A stretch of DNA of 64,000 bases. It comes from an uncultured Collinsella sp. Its GTDB lineage: Bacteria > Actinomycetota > Coriobacteriia > Coriobacteriales > Coriobacteriaceae. The stretch's first letter is position 1; every line of letters starts with the position of its first letter. Made by a program: the position numbers and the translations under genes. The notes under the pieces are model-generated. The model had not been told where the DNA came from and ran no database searches. It was given only the letters and a program-made list of their open reading frames with translations. This document shows, piece after piece, positions 7,618 to 16,365 of this stretch. The stretch lies in NCBI GenBank assembly GCA_900541745.1, contig UQLA01000003.1, forward strand, positions 62,001 to 126,000, written 5' to 3'.

Positions 7618-8349
7618 CTAGTGCAGAATCTTGGACAGAAACTCGCGGCAGCGCGGGTTCTCGGGGTTGTCGAAGAAGTGCTCGGGCGTGCCCTCCTCCA
7701 GAATGCGGCCGTCCTCCATAAAGATGACGCGGTCGGCCACCTGGCGCGCAAAGCCCATCTCGTGCGTCACGCAGATCATGGTGATGTCCTCCTGCGCGAG
7801 CTCAATCATAACGTCCAGAACCTCCTGGACCATCTCGGGGTCGAGCGCCGAGGTCGGCTCGTCAAACAGAATGATGGGCTGCTTGGTGCACAAGGCACGG
7901 GCGATGGCGATGCGCTGTTGCTGACCACCCGAGAGATTCTGCGGATACTCGCCGGCCTTATGCGCCATGCCGACGCGCTTGAGCGCGGCGATGGCGATCT
8001 CGGTCGCCTCCTCCTTGCTCTTCTTTTGCAGCTTGATGGGCGCGAGCGTCAGATTACCCAGCACCGTCATGTTGGGATACAGGTTGAACTGCTGAAACAC
8101 CATGGAGCTATACTTGCGAGCCATCTCCAGGTGATTCTTTTTGGTGAGCGGCGTACCGTCGATGACGACCTCGCCCGACGTGGGTTCCTCAAGATAATCG
8201 ACACAACGGATGAGCGTCGACTTACCCGAGCCGGAAGGCCCGATCATTACGAGCTTCTCGCCGCGCTTGACGGTGAGATTGATATCTTTGAGCACATGCA
8301 GGTCGCCAAAGTACTTGTTGAGATGCTTGATCTCGATCATGTCTGCCAT
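7618..8349 (-). CDS. Amino-acid ABC transporter ATP-binding protein (GlnQ-like)
   Basis: A 243-residue ATPase that powers the permease pair encoded downstream. Walker A is GPSGSGKST, the Q-loop region is VFQQFNLYPNMTVL, the signature is LSGGQQQR, Walker B is IILFDEPTSALD, and the switch histidine lies in VTHEMGFA. These match the GlnQ/HisP subfamily of polar amino-acid importers closely. It is the first gene of the operon, with GGAAAGGGA as ribosome-binding site. Upstream, at 8455-8523, lies a long GGGACAG palindrome that separates this operon from the yqeY-like gene. Confidence 0.95.
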   Translation of the reverse strand: MADMIEIKHLNKYFGDLHVLKDINLTVKRGEKLVMIGPSGSGKSTLIRCVDYLEEPTSGEVVIDGTPLTKKNHLEMARKYSSMVFQQFNLYPNMTVLGNLTLAPIKLQKKSKEEATEIAIAALKRVGMAHKAGEYPQNLSGGQQQRIAIARALCTKQPIILFDEPTSALDPEMVQEVLDVMIELAQEDITMICVTHEMGFARQVADRVIFMEDGRILEEGTPEHFFDNPENPRCREFLSKILH

Positions 8350-8454
8350 GAATGTCCCTTTCCTGCGTTTACACGAGTTGAACTATTGTACGGAAAGAAC
8401 CGCATTTTCGCAGCCCACACTACATTCCCGTAAAGAACCCGCAACCTTTAACCC

Positions 8455-8523
8455 ACTCATTGGGGACAGGCTTAAATGAGTACCTGCTCATTGGGTACTC
8501 ATTTAAGTCTGTCCCCGATGAGT
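8455..8523. repeat. 29-bp-arm inverted repeat with GGGGACAG core
   Basis: Left arm 8455-8483 and right arm 8495-8523 pair almost perfectly (ACTCATTGGGGACAGGCTTA... with its complement), with an 11-base loop. It is the most complete palindromic member of the GGGACAG family here. It sits between two minus-strand operons. Confidence 0.85.
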
Positions 8524-8535
8524 GCCCAGCCCAGC

Positions 8536-8567
8536 AAAAGGGGCGCGACCGCAATGGTCACGCCCCC
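8536..8567 (-). terminator. Intrinsic terminator of the yqeY-like gene
   Basis: On the minus strand GGGGCGTGACC pairs with GGTCGCGCCCC and is followed by TTTTGC. It stands 30 bp beyond the stop codon. Confidence 0.88.
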
Positions 8568-8596
8568 TCAACATCAACTATGTACCGCTCGGCCCC

Positions 8597-9040
8597 TTAC
8601 GCGAGTTTGGCTCCGACGATCTTTGCCGCGGCCGGCTTATCGAAGTTGCCGCCGGTGGCCTTGCCGAGTGCGCCCATAACCTGGCCCATCTGCTTCTTGG
8701 ACGTGGCGCCCAGCTCGGCGATAACCTGCTCGATCAGGGCCTCGAGCTCCTCGCCCGAAACCTGCGTGGGCAGCAGGCTCTCCAGAATCTTGACCTGCTC
8801 GGTCAGGTTGTCGGTACGCTCCTGGTCGGTACCGGCCTTGATAGACATCTCCAGCGTCTCGCTCGTCTGCTTAATCAGACGCTTGATCATGCTGTTGACG
8901 TCTTCCTCGGTCACATCACGACGCTCGTTGACCTCGATGTTCTTCACCTCGGCCTTAACCTGACGAATGATAGACAGGCGAACCTTGTCCTTAGCCTTCA
9001 TGGCCGCGATCATTTCCTTCTGCAGCTCTTCGTTGGTCAT
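8597..9040 (-). CDS. GatB/YqeY domain-containing protein
   Basis: A 147-residue YqeY-type protein related to the C-terminal tRNA-binding tail of GatB. Characteristic stretches are MKAKDKVRLSIIRQVKAEVK, a helical middle, and the ending GQVMGALGKATGGNFDK. The free-standing family is widespread in Gram-positive bacteria and its function is not firmly established; a link with tRNA or aminoacylation is inferred from the homology. The ATG at 9040 follows GAGGAGG at good spacing and is preferred to an in-frame start 12 codons upstream. It has its own terminator and is followed upstream by the PPIase gene. Confidence 0.92.
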   Translation of the reverse strand: MTNEELQKEMIAAMKAKDKVRLSIIRQVKAEVKNIEVNERRDVTEEDVNSMIKRLIKQTSETLEMSIKAGTDQERTDNLTEQVKILESLLPTQVSGEELEALIEQVIAELGATSKKQMGQVMGALGKATGGNFDKPAAAKIVGAKLA

Positions 9041-9094
9041 CTGCAAATCCTCCTCAATAGTGCGGGCGGCACTCACACGAGCGCCGCCCCATGA

Positions 9095-10318
9095 TTACTT
9101 AGTCGTCGACGAATCGTCGGTCGAACTCTTGGTGACGCCCTTCAGGCTGACGTTGTACGGCACGTCCTTGGGCATGGAGTTAACGGTGATGTCGGCGTCC
9201 TTCTTGTACTGCTCCAGCCACTCGCTGTACGCGGTGCTTGCCGCCTGTGTCTTCACCACGTTGGAGACGTACTTCTTGATGTCCTTGGGCACCTGCTTAA
9301 TGTCATCGACCTGATTATCGACATGGAAGTAGTCGGTGCACTTGATGATGTGATAACCATAGGTCGACTCGACGACGCCGCTCACATCGCCCTTGTTGAG
9401 TCCCTCGAGCGCCGCCTGGTAGCTGTCGACGAAGGTGGTGAGCTTGTCCCAGCCTACATCGCCCTTCTTCTCCTTGGAGCCGGTGTCGTCGGAATACTGC
9501 TCCACGGCATCCTCAAAGCTCAGCTCGCCGGAGTTGATCTTGTCCAGGCACTCCTGCGCCTTGGCCTTGGCGGCAGCCTTGTCCTCGTCGGATGCGTCGG
9601 AATCGACCTTGATCAGGATATTCGACGAACGACGGGCATCGTTGTAGTTGGACAGGTTCTCATTGATGTAATCGACAATCTCGCTGTCCTTGGGCTTGCT
9701 GGTGGGTGCCACGGCATCCTTGAGCTTCTGCTGCGCCAGGCTCTCCTTGAGCGAATCCTTGTAGGTGTCCTCGGTGTAGCCGTAGGTCTTAAGCGTCTTC
9801 TTAAAGGTCTTGGCGCCGCCCGCGCTCTTGCACGCGTCCTTCCAAGCCTTCTCGACCTCCTTGTCCGACACCGTCACGCCGCTTTCCTTCTGCGCCTGCT
9901 GAAGCAGAATCTGCTGCGCGTAGGAGTCGATGAGCTGCTTGCGGTACTTCTTGGGTGTGAGGTCGTTGTCGACCAGGTACTGTGCCCAGTCCTTGTCCTT
10001 GGTGTAGCCGTAGGACGTGCGCATGCTCATGATCTGCTTGGTCACGGTGTCCTCGGTGAGGTTGGTGCCGTTGATGGTAGCAGCCACGCCACCAGTAAGC
10101 TTATAGCCCGAGCTGGCACTTTCGGTCTGCGACATCAGGCCGGAGCACGCCATGGCCGAGACGGAAAGCAGCATCGCCAGCACGCCGATGACCACCAGGA
10201 CAATCTTGACGGTCTTGGACACATAGGTCTTGCGCTGCTTCTTACGAGAGCTGGAGGCGGCGCGGGACCGCTGCTCGGGCGTCGGCGCGGCCTCGGGGTT
10301 CTTTTTCTTGTTTGCCAT
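9095..10318 (-). CDS. Membrane-anchored extracytoplasmic peptidyl-prolyl isomerase (PrsA/SurA-like foldase)
   Basis: A 407-residue protein. A basic, cytoplasmic-type N-terminus of about 35 residues is followed by a hydrophobic segment near 37-58 that ends in SAMAC. It could be a lipoprotein or an uncleaved membrane anchor. A SurA-like N-terminal region spans about 75-215 (DLTPKKYRKQLIDSYAQQILL). A parvulin domain at about 235-335 includes ILIKVDSDA, GELSFEDAVEQYSDD, KKGDVGW and STYGYHIIKC. It should help fold secreted proteins outside the membrane. The tail is Ser/Thr/Asp-rich. The start ATG follows AAAGGCC. The long cytoplasmic leader is unlike a standard PrsA signal peptide. Confidence 0.9.
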   Translation of the reverse strand: MANKKKNPEAAPTPEQRSRAASSSRKKQRKTYVSKTVKIVLVVIGVLAMLLSVSAMACSGLMSQTESASSGYKLTGGVAATINGTNLTEDTVTKQIMSMRTSYGYTKDKDWAQYLVDNDLTPKKYRKQLIDSYAQQILLQQAQKESGVTVSDKEVEKAWKDACKSAGGAKTFKKTLKTYGYTEDTYKDSLKESLAQQKLKDAVAPTSKPKDSEIVDYINENLSNYNDARRSSNILIKVDSDASDEDKAAAKAKAQECLDKINSGELSFEDAVEQYSDDTGSKEKKGDVGWDKLTTFVDSYQAALEGLNKGDVSGVVESTYGYHIIKCTDYFHVDNQVDDIKQVPKDIKKYVSNVVKTQAASTAYSEWLEQYKKDADITVNSMPKDVPYNVSLKGVTKSSTDDSSTTK

Positions 10319-10387
10319 GTTTGGCCTTTCGCATCACGAATCGAACAAACGCCATTGTGTCACAACGCAGCCCCCGCGGCACACCTG

Positions 10388-10500
10388 GTGCATGGGGGAC
10401 AGGTTAATCTGCACCATTTTGGTGCAAAGGGGACAAGTCTGGCAGGTTAATGCCAGGGCGCTCCTTTTCTGCCGGCGGTTAGGGACAGTCCCCCAGTGCC
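10388..10500. repeat. Composite GGGACAG repeat region
   Basis: Includes GGGGGACAGGTTAA, the palindrome TGCACCATTTTGGTGCA (10410-10426), GGGGACAAG, and the inverted AGGGACAGTCCCCC near the end. Nothing coding is visible between the PPIase and PTS genes. Confidence 0.7.
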
Positions 10501-10504
10501 GACC

Positions 10505-10969
10505 TTAAAAGTGGCGACGGATGGCGTCGACCATGCCTTGGGGCGTGGTCTGGCCAAGCACATCGGCTGCAGCGTCGGCGTCCATAAAGATATTCATAAG
10601 CGCTTGCAGGGCCTCGACCTGACCGCCCGGCTCGGCAATGCCCAGGTTGATGATGATCTGCGCCGGCACCGGGGCGCCCATGCCCGCCATCGCGTTAAAC
10701 GTCACGGGTGCGGCGGGCTTTACCACCGCGATATAGGGCTTGGCCACAAATCCCGGATCGGTATGTGGAATGGCGATGTTTGCCGCCGGCATAGCGAGAC
10801 CCGTGGGATAGGCGTCCTCGCGCGTGCGGACGGCGTCGAACCAACCGGGCGCAATGTAGCCGCGCGGGGCAAGCTCGTCCTCGAGTTGCGCAAACACTTC
10901 ATCCGGCGTCGCACACTCCCAATCAAAAAACACCAGCTCAGGCGTAAACAGTGCTTCGTTATCCGCCAT
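10505..10969 (-). CDS. PTS sugar transporter subunit IIA (PtsN/GatA-type)
   Basis: A 154-residue IIA protein of the fructose/mannitol/galactitol-type fold. The likely phosphorylated histidine lies in NIAIPHTDP, which matches the family's active site. It normally takes phosphate from HPr and passes it to a IIB domain or acts as a regulator. No IIB or IIC gene is adjacent: upstream is a palindrome and downstream the repeat region, so this is an orphan IIA here. Galactitol-type GatA is the best family guess from the motif GLAMPAANIAIPHTDP. The start ATG follows GAGGTGAGCGC. Confidence 0.85.
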   Translation of the reverse strand: MADNEALFTPELVFFDWECATPDEVFAQLEDELAPRGYIAPGWFDAVRTREDAYPTGLAMPAANIAIPHTDPGFVAKPYIAVVKPAAPVTFNAMAGMGAPVPAQIIINLGIAEPGGQVEALQALMNIFMDADAAADVLGQTTPQGMVDAIRRHF

Positions 10970-10996
10970 GCGCTCACCTCTCTCACCTAGTCACCT

Positions 10997-11034
10997 GGGA
11001 CGTTCTTAAACGACTAGTCGTTTAAGAACGTCCC
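10997..11034. repeat. Perfect 38-bp palindrome
   Basis: GGGACGTTCTTAAACGACT is followed directly by its exact reverse complement, with no loop. The flanks (TCACCT / CCAATGA) are similar to the outer arms of the 8455-8523 element, so this is a related member with a changed core. Confidence 0.85.
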
Positions 11035-11046
11035 CAATGACTACCT

Positions 11047-11090
11047 AAAACAAAGGGTGGCCACTTGCGCCTTGGCGCCAATGACCACCC
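11047..11090 (-). terminator. Intrinsic terminator of purMN
   Basis: On the minus strand GGGTGGTCATTGGCGCC pairs with GCGCAAGTGGCCACCC and is followed by TTTGTTTT. It stands about 30 bp after the purN stop. Confidence 0.88.
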
Positions 11091-11121
11091 TGACTACTCG
11101 GCTAAATTGTACTGTGCGCCG

Positions 11122-11823
11122 CTAGCCGCGAGGCGCGTCAATTGCGACCTTGCCGCTCTCCAGCACGTGGACGCGGCCGTCGGCGAGCATCTGAACAACC
11201 TCGGGATACAGCACATGCTCGATCGCGTGAATGTGCTCCTCGAGCGTGTCGACGTCCCAGCCCTCCTCGACAGCCAGCGCACGCTGGGCGATGATGGGGC
11301 CGTTGTCGTAGATCTCGTTGGCAAAGTGCACGGTCACGCCGGTCACCTTGACGCCGCGAGCAAACGCATCGTCAATCGCATGGGCGCCGGTAAAGCTCGG
11401 CAGCAGCGCCGGATGCAGGTTGACCACGCGATTGGGAAACGCTGCCAGCAGCGGCGTGTGCACCATGCGCATGTAACCGGCCATCACCACGTACTCGCAG
11501 CCGCGCTCGAGCAGCTCATGCGCGATGATCTCGTCAGCCGCGATGGGGTCGGCATAGACATCCTTGGACAGCGTGAGTGTCTGGATGCCCGCGCGCTCGG
11601 CACGCTGCAGGCCCTTGGCCGAAGGACGGCTCGACACCACAAGCTCAATCGAGGCGTTGAGCTTGCCGACGGCGATCAGGTCGATCAGCGCCTGCAGGTT
11701 GGTACCCGAACCGCTGATGAGCACGCCGATCTTGAGCGGCTCGGCCGTATCGGTGCCGGTCGGACGGGTGTAGGGCACAAAGCCCAGGCCCTCGGCAGCA
11801 GCCGTCTGCTCGTTAGCGCTCAT
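11122..11823 (-). CDS. purN: Phosphoribosylglycinamide formyltransferase
   Basis: GAR transformylase, the third step of purine synthesis, using 10-formyl-THF. It has 233 residues. Motifs include the phosphate loop VLISGSGTNLQALID, the catalytic asparagine and histidine in RVVNLHPALLPSF, and the aspartate region VTVHFANEIYDNGPII. Here the conserved HPSLLP reads HPALLP and the usual VHxVDExxDxG reads VHFANEIYDNG, a small departure. The N-terminal 30 residues before KIGVLISG are not conserved. The start overlaps the purM stop by 11 bp, indicating coupled translation of purM and purN. Confidence 0.95.
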   Translation of the reverse strand: MSANEQTAAAEGLGFVPYTRPTGTDTAEPLKIGVLISGSGTNLQALIDLIAVGKLNASIELVVSSRPSAKGLQRAERAGIQTLTLSKDVYADPIAADEIIAHELLERGCEYVVMAGYMRMVHTPLLAAFPNRVVNLHPALLPSFTGAHAIDDAFARGVKVTGVTVHFANEIYDNGPIIAQRALAVEEGWDVDTLEEHIHAIEHVLYPEVVQMLADGRVHVLESGKVAIDAPRG

Positions 11824-12916
11824 CGGAGTACACGACCTTACCAGAGCCCTCGACGCACTCGCCCACGCGGAACGGCTTCTCGCCTAGCGCGACCAGAGCC
11901 TCGGTCACGGCAGCCTCGTCCTCGGGGGCGACGATCAGGCACAGGCCGACGCCCATGTTGAAGGTCTTGCATGCCTCGTTGGGCGCGAGCTCGGCCTGAC
12001 GCGACACATAGGTGATGACGGGCGGAACATCCCAGCCCATCTCGGCGCCGTTGCGGGTGACCACGGCGTCGACGTCGTCGGCCAGCGCGCGGTTGAGGTT
12101 CTCGGTGATACCGCCGCCGGTGATATGGGCAATGGCATGAACGTTGGCGCCACCGCGCAGCAGCTCCAGAATCGGCTTCACATAAATGCGCGTGGGAGCC
12201 AGCAGAGCGTCGGCCAGCGAAGCACCGCCGAGCTCCTCGAGCGGACGGCTCAGCTCCTCGGCCTTAGCGGCGGCCTCGGGCGTACCCGGCTTGATGCCGT
12301 CGACACCGATGACCTTGCGCACGAGTGAGTAGCCGTTGGAGTGCACACCGGTGGAGGGCAGGCCCAGGATCACATCGCCGGGGCGAACGTTCGCGGGGTC
12401 GAGCATCTTGGGACGATCGACAACACCCACGGTAAAGCCGGCAAGGTCGTAATCGGCGGGGGCCATGACACCCGGGTGCTCGGCCATCTCGCCGCCCACG
12501 AGCGCGCAACCCGCGAGCTTGCAGCCGTCGGCCACGCCCTTGATGATCTTTGCCATGTGCTCGGCCTCAATGTGGCCGATGGCAACGTAATCCAGGAAGA
12601 ACAGCGGCTCGGCGCCCGAAGCCAAAATGTCATTGACGCACATGGCAACCAGGTCCTGGCCCACCGTCTCGTGACGGTCCATGATCTGGGCGAGCACGAG
12701 CTTGGTGCCCACGCCGTCGGTGCCGCTGATCAGGATCGGGTCTTCCATATCCTTAAGTGCGGCGGCCGAGAACAGGCCACCAAAGCCACCGATGCCGCCG
12801 ATAACCTCGGAGCGGTTGGTGTCCTTGACCATCTGCTTAATAGCGTCGACGGCGCGGCCACCCTCGGCAGTATCGACGCCGGCGTCCTCGTACGTCACAT
12901 GCTTGCTGTCGCTCAT
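11813..12916 (-). CDS. purM: Phosphoribosylformylglycinamidine cyclo-ligase
   Basis: AIR synthetase, closing the imidazole ring with ATP in the fifth purine step. It has 367 residues. Conserved parts are IGGFGGLFSAAALKDMEDPI, the GTDGVGTKL loop, VAMCVNDILASGAEPLFFLDY and GVVDRPKML. The ATG at 12916 follows GAGAGGAAGG; a longer frame from 13045 runs through the REP-containing gap and is not credible. It overlaps purN by 11 bp. PurF lies upstream, separated by about 155 bp that contain a GGGACAG-type hairpin, so purF and purMN may or may not share a transcript. Confidence 0.96.
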   Translation of the reverse strand: MSDSKHVTYEDAGVDTAEGGRAVDAIKQMVKDTNRSEVIGGIGGFGGLFSAAALKDMEDPILISGTDGVGTKLVLAQIMDRHETVGQDLVAMCVNDILASGAEPLFFLDYVAIGHIEAEHMAKIIKGVADGCKLAGCALVGGEMAEHPGVMAPADYDLAGFTVGVVDRPKMLDPANVRPGDVILGLPSTGVHSNGYSLVRKVIGVDGIKPGTPEAAAKAEELSRPLEELGGASLADALLAPTRIYVKPILELLRGGANVHAIAHITGGGITENLNRALADDVDAVVTRNGAEMGWDVPPVITYVSRQAELAPNEACKTFNMGVGLCLIVAPEDEAAVTEALVALGEKPFRVGECVEGSGKVVYSDER

Positions 12917-13033
12917 CTGAGCCTTCCTCTCCACTACCGTGGCGCCGCGCGGGCGCCAAACGGTGCTCATAGTTGCGTTCATTTCGGCGCGCACCATAAC
13001 AGCACGCGCCGTCATATCAACAAAACAGCAGAT

Positions 13034-13074
13034 AAAACCTGCCAAAATAAATCTGTCCCCACACGGCAGGTTTT
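13034..13074. repeat. GGGACAG-family hairpin at the purF stop codon
   Basis: AAAACCTGCC (13034-13043) pairs with GGCAGGTTTT (13065-13074) around AAAATAAATCTGTCCCC. Its right arm overlaps the purF stop codon. Confidence 0.75.
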
Positions 13075-14743
13075 AGGCCTCGCCGTGCTCCTCTTCCCAG
13101 CTGCGGTCGTCGTATTTCTCGACCACGGCGTCGTCGTCAAAATGCAGCGGCTTGTCCAGGTTGCGGGGCTTAAAGCCCTCCATGAACTTGTCGCGGCCAA
13201 AGCTCTCGGGAATCGCCACGGGGTAGCGTCCGGTAAAGCACGCATCGCAGTAACCGCCCTTGGGCATGACCTTAAGCAGGCCCTCGACCGAAAGGAAGGC
13301 CAGCGAATCGGCGCCAATGTACTCGCAGATCTCATCGACCGTCTTGTTGGCGCTGATAAGCTGCGATTGCACATCGGTATCGATACCGTAGAAGCACGGC
13401 CAGATGACCTCGGGCGAGTTGATGCGGATATGAATCTCCTTGGCGCCGGCGTTGCGCAGCATCTTGACGAGCTGCACCATGGTGGTGCCGCGGACGATGG
13501 AGTCGTCGATGACGACCAGGCGCTTGCCCTCGATGTTGTCGCGCAGCGGGTTGAGTTTCATACGCACGCCCATGGCACGCAACTCCTGCGTAGGCTCGAT
13601 AAACGTACGGCCCACATAGCGGTTCTTGATAAGGCCCTCGCCAAAGGGAATACCGCTCTCGTGCGAATACCCCTCCGCGGGCGGCAGGCCGGAGTCGGGC
13701 ACGCCGATGACCAGGTCGGCCTCGACGGGCTCCTCATGTGCCAGCTGACGACCCATGTCATAACGGCAGGCGTAGACGCTCTTGCCGTTCATAATGGAAT
13801 CGGGGCGAGCGAAGTAGACCTGCTCAAAGATGCAGTTAGCAGGCTCTTCGGCGGCAGGCACGCCCTGCTCGGACACAAGGCCCTCGGCGCTAATGCGCAA
13901 AATCTCACCGGGACGGACGTCGCGGACGTACTCGGCGCCCACAATGTCGAGCGCACAAGTCTCGGAGGCGACGACCCAGCCGCCGGCGCGGGTGACATGG
14001 GTGGTGGCGTCGACCGTCGCGGCGCCGTCCTGCGACGGCAGCTGCGAAACGGATGCGGCATCGGCCTGGTCCAGGCCCTCGTCCACCAGCTTGCCCAGCA
14101 CGAGCGGGCGAATGCCGTGCGGATCGCGGAATGCGTAGAGCGCTTGCTCGTTGATGAGCGTCATGGCGTAGCCGCCGCGCACGAGCTCCATGGTCTTGCG
14201 AATGCCCTCGCGCAGGTGGCCCGTACGCTGAGTAAAGTAGCCGATGAGTTTGGTCGCGACCTCGGAATCCGAGTTGGAGAGGAACGGCACACCCAGCTCG
14301 ATCAGCTGGCGGCGCAGCTCGTCGGTGTTGACGAGGGTGCCGTTGTGCGCGAGCGCGATAATGACGCTATTGATGGTAGAGAGGTGCGGCTGAGAGGCTT
14401 CCCAGCTCTTGGCGCCGGCGGTGCCGTAGCGCACATGACCCACGGCCAGCTGACCGGAGAGCGTCGACAAGTCGGCATTGGAGAACACGCGGTCGAGCAG
14501 GCCCAGATCCTTGCGGACCATAACCGTACCGCCGTCACCAACAGCGATTCCCGCCGATTCTTGGCCGCGGTGCTGCAGTGCACGCAGGCCAAAGTACGTC
14601 AGTCGAGCCACGTCGCGATCGGGCGCCCAGACACCAAAAACGCCGCATTCCTCATGCAGCTGGTCGGAGTCCGGATCATACGTCGACATGGTGTTCACCT
14701 GTCCCGCGGCACGCTCGGCCGCGCGGATGGTTTCTTGAGACAT
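13073..14743 (-). CDS. purF: Amidophosphoribosyltransferase
   Basis: Commits PRPP and glutamine to purine synthesis. The 556 residues begin with a 32-residue leader before the nucleophile C33 (EECGVFGVW), which is presumably exposed by processing as in the Bacillus-type enzyme. The N-terminal glutaminase domain includes RALQHRGQESAGI, GHVRYGT and HNGTLVN. The C-terminal PRT domain has the PRPP loop VVIDDSIVRGTT. Cysteines in PANCIF, VIWPCFYG and YCDACFTGRYP fit the iron-sulfur-bound, B. subtilis-like class. The start ATG follows GAGGGG. The C-terminal tail is acidic. It uses the PRPP made by prs in this window. Confidence 0.96.
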   Translation of the reverse strand: MSQETIRAAERAAGQVNTMSTYDPDSDQLHEECGVFGVWAPDRDVARLTYFGLRALQHRGQESAGIAVGDGGTVMVRKDLGLLDRVFSNADLSTLSGQLAVGHVRYGTAGAKSWEASQPHLSTINSVIIALAHNGTLVNTDELRRQLIELGVPFLSNSDSEVATKLIGYFTQRTGHLREGIRKTMELVRGGYAMTLINEQALYAFRDPHGIRPLVLGKLVDEGLDQADAASVSQLPSQDGAATVDATTHVTRAGGWVVASETCALDIVGAEYVRDVRPGEILRISAEGLVSEQGVPAAEEPANCIFEQVYFARPDSIMNGKSVYACRYDMGRQLAHEEPVEADLVIGVPDSGLPPAEGYSHESGIPFGEGLIKNRYVGRTFIEPTQELRAMGVRMKLNPLRDNIEGKRLVVIDDSIVRGTTMVQLVKMLRNAGAKEIHIRINSPEVIWPCFYGIDTDVQSQLISANKTVDEICEYIGADSLAFLSVEGLLKVMPKGGYCDACFTGRYPVAIPESFGRDKFMEGFKPRNLDKPLHFDDDAVVEKYDDRSWEEEHGEA

Positions 14744-14973
14744 GGCATCCCCTCAGAGCCTCGTATTTTGGCGTTACCCGCCTTATTATACGCACGGCGC
14801 GACGCGCTCCCCAGCGCATGAGCAGCGCTTTTTAAAAGCCCACCGAGCTAATAATCCGTTTTGCGGCCAAACATTTTATCGGCTTGTCCAGTGCAAGCGC
14901 CCGCGCTCCCAGATGGCCGCCGCGCCCACCGTTGAGGGTTGCATTGTTGCAATTGGGACGTTCGTCCTGTCTT

Positions 14974-15002
14974 TTGGCAGGTCGGCGGCGTATCCTTATA
15001 AC
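14974..15002 (+). promoter_or_regulatory. Sigma-70-type promoter of the CmpB-like membrane protein gene
   Basis: -35 TTGGCA (14974-14979), 17-bp spacer, -10 TATAAC (14997-15002). It is 27 bp before the ATG at 15029, with GAGAAAGG as ribosome-binding site. Confidence 0.65.
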
Positions 15003-15028
15003 CTACAACAAAGCGAGAAAGGTTCTGT

Positions 15029-16258
15029 ATGGATCGAAACGAACTCGACCCCAGCGTCCCCAGCGCCACGGAGGTCAAGAAGATCCCCCTCGTCATTAAG
15101 GTGTACGCCGTCCTGTGCATCCTGTCTGGCGTGAGCACGCTCCCGTCGGTCGCCGCCTTTATGTGGCAGGTCATTACCGCGCTCATCAACGGCAACGCCG
15201 CCGAAAAGCTCGGCGACAACACGCTCGTCGCGGTTGGACTCATCGTCGCCGGCATCATGCTCTCTGCGGCAAGTGCCGTCATCCTGATCATCTTTGGCCT
15301 GGACCTTATCAAAAACCAGCGCCGCAACGCCGCCCGCCTGTCCTACATCCTTATCGCATTTACCGTCGTCGAGCTTTTGGTCGACGTGATGCTCCAAGGC
15401 ATCGGACCCTTCCTGCTGCGCCCCGCCGTCCAGCTCGTCATCCTCATCGCGCTTTCGGCCACCGTCGACCCCACGCTGCGCCAGGAGCGCGAACTCCAGC
15501 GCCGCCTGCAGGAGATGCTCGACCGCGACGCCGCGGACGAGGGCATGCTCGGACGCGATGAAACCGGCGAGGGCTACATCAAGCTCAACTACTTCAACCT
15601 GTTCTGGGTATTCTTCGTCTGCTGCGTGCTCGGCCTGATCGCCGAGGATATCTGGCACATGACGGTCGACGACCCAGGCGTCTACCAGAACCGCGCCGGC
15701 ATGCTGTTTGGTCCCTTCAGCCCCATCTATGGCTTTGGCGCCGTACTCATGACCATGGTGCTCAACCGCTTCTATAAAAAGAACCCCATCATCATTTTCC
15801 TGGTAAGCGCTGTGCTCGGCGCGAGCTTTGAGGTGTTCGTGGGCTGGTTTATGCAGACCTCATTTGGCGTGGTCTCGTGGAGCTACTCGCACATGAAGCT
15901 GTTCGGCATGCCCGACCCACTCGCCGTCCTTACGGGCGGACGCACCTGCACGGGCTTTGCCTGCCTGTGGGGCCTGGGTGGCCTTATCTGGATCAAGCTG
16001 CTGCTGCCGAGGCTGCTCAAGCTCATCAACATGATTCCGTGGAAGAGTCGCTACTCGGCTACCGTCATCTTAACCGTCATTATGCTGGTCGACGGCGTCA
16101 TGACGCTGCAGTCGCTCGACTACTGGTACCAGCGCGTCAACGGCACGGAGCCGGATATTCCCGTCGCGCAGTTCTACGGTAAGTATTTCGATAACGACTA
16201 TATGGAGAACCGCTTCCAGAGCATGACCATGAGCCCCAAGGATGCGACGCGCGTGTAG
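15029..16258 (+). CDS. Putative ABC-transporter type IV permease-like membrane protein (CmpB family)
   Basis: A 409-residue integral membrane protein. The N-terminal third has about four hydrophobic segments (residues 12-35, 40-60, 75-97, 105-150). From about residue 190 it shows the PF06541-type domain: FWVFFVCCVLGLIAED, GMLFGPFSPIYGFGAVLM, FEVFVGWFMQ and GGRTCTGFACLWG. Databases label this domain a putative ABC transporter permease, but no ATPase is adjacent and no transport function is established. It is transcribed divergently from purF. The start ATG follows GAGAAAGG and a clear promoter. A bidirectional terminator follows. Confidence 0.8.
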   Translation: MDRNELDPSVPSATEVKKIPLVIKVYAVLCILSGVSTLPSVAAFMWQVITALINGNAAEKLGDNTLVAVGLIVAGIMLSAASAVILIIFGLDLIKNQRRNAARLSYILIAFTVVELLVDVMLQGIGPFLLRPAVQLVILIALSATVDPTLRQERELQRRLQEMLDRDAADEGMLGRDETGEGYIKLNYFNLFWVFFVCCVLGLIAEDIWHMTVDDPGVYQNRAGMLFGPFSPIYGFGAVLMTMVLNRFYKKNPIIIFLVSAVLGASFEVFVGWFMQTSFGVVSWSYSHMKLFGMPDPLAVLTGGRTCTGFACLWGLGGLIWIKLLLPRLLKLINMIPWKSRYSATVILTVIMLVDGVMTLQSLDYWYQRVNGTEPDIPVAQFYGKYFDNDYMENRFQSMTMSPKDATRV

Positions 16259-16291
16259 CACCACGCAATGCCGAGATTTTCCAACGCACAG

Positions 16292-16333
16292 AAAAGCCCG
16301 CTGGCAGACTGATTGAACTGCCAGCGGGCTTTT
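16292..16333. terminator. Bidirectional intrinsic terminator
   Basis: AAAAGCCCGCTGGCAG pairs with CTGCCAGCGGGCTTTT. Both strands end in T-runs, and it lies between two convergent genes. Confidence 0.9.
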
Positions 16334-16365
16334 GCTGTAGATGGACTCGAATTGATCGCAAAGTC

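Noticed and set aside
12341..14821. A long open frame opposite purM and purF on the plus strand
   Set aside because: It lies fully antisense to well-conserved genes. High-GC codon bias produces such frames, it has no ribosome-binding site, and its composition (His/Arg/Gly/Val-rich) is that of shadow translations.
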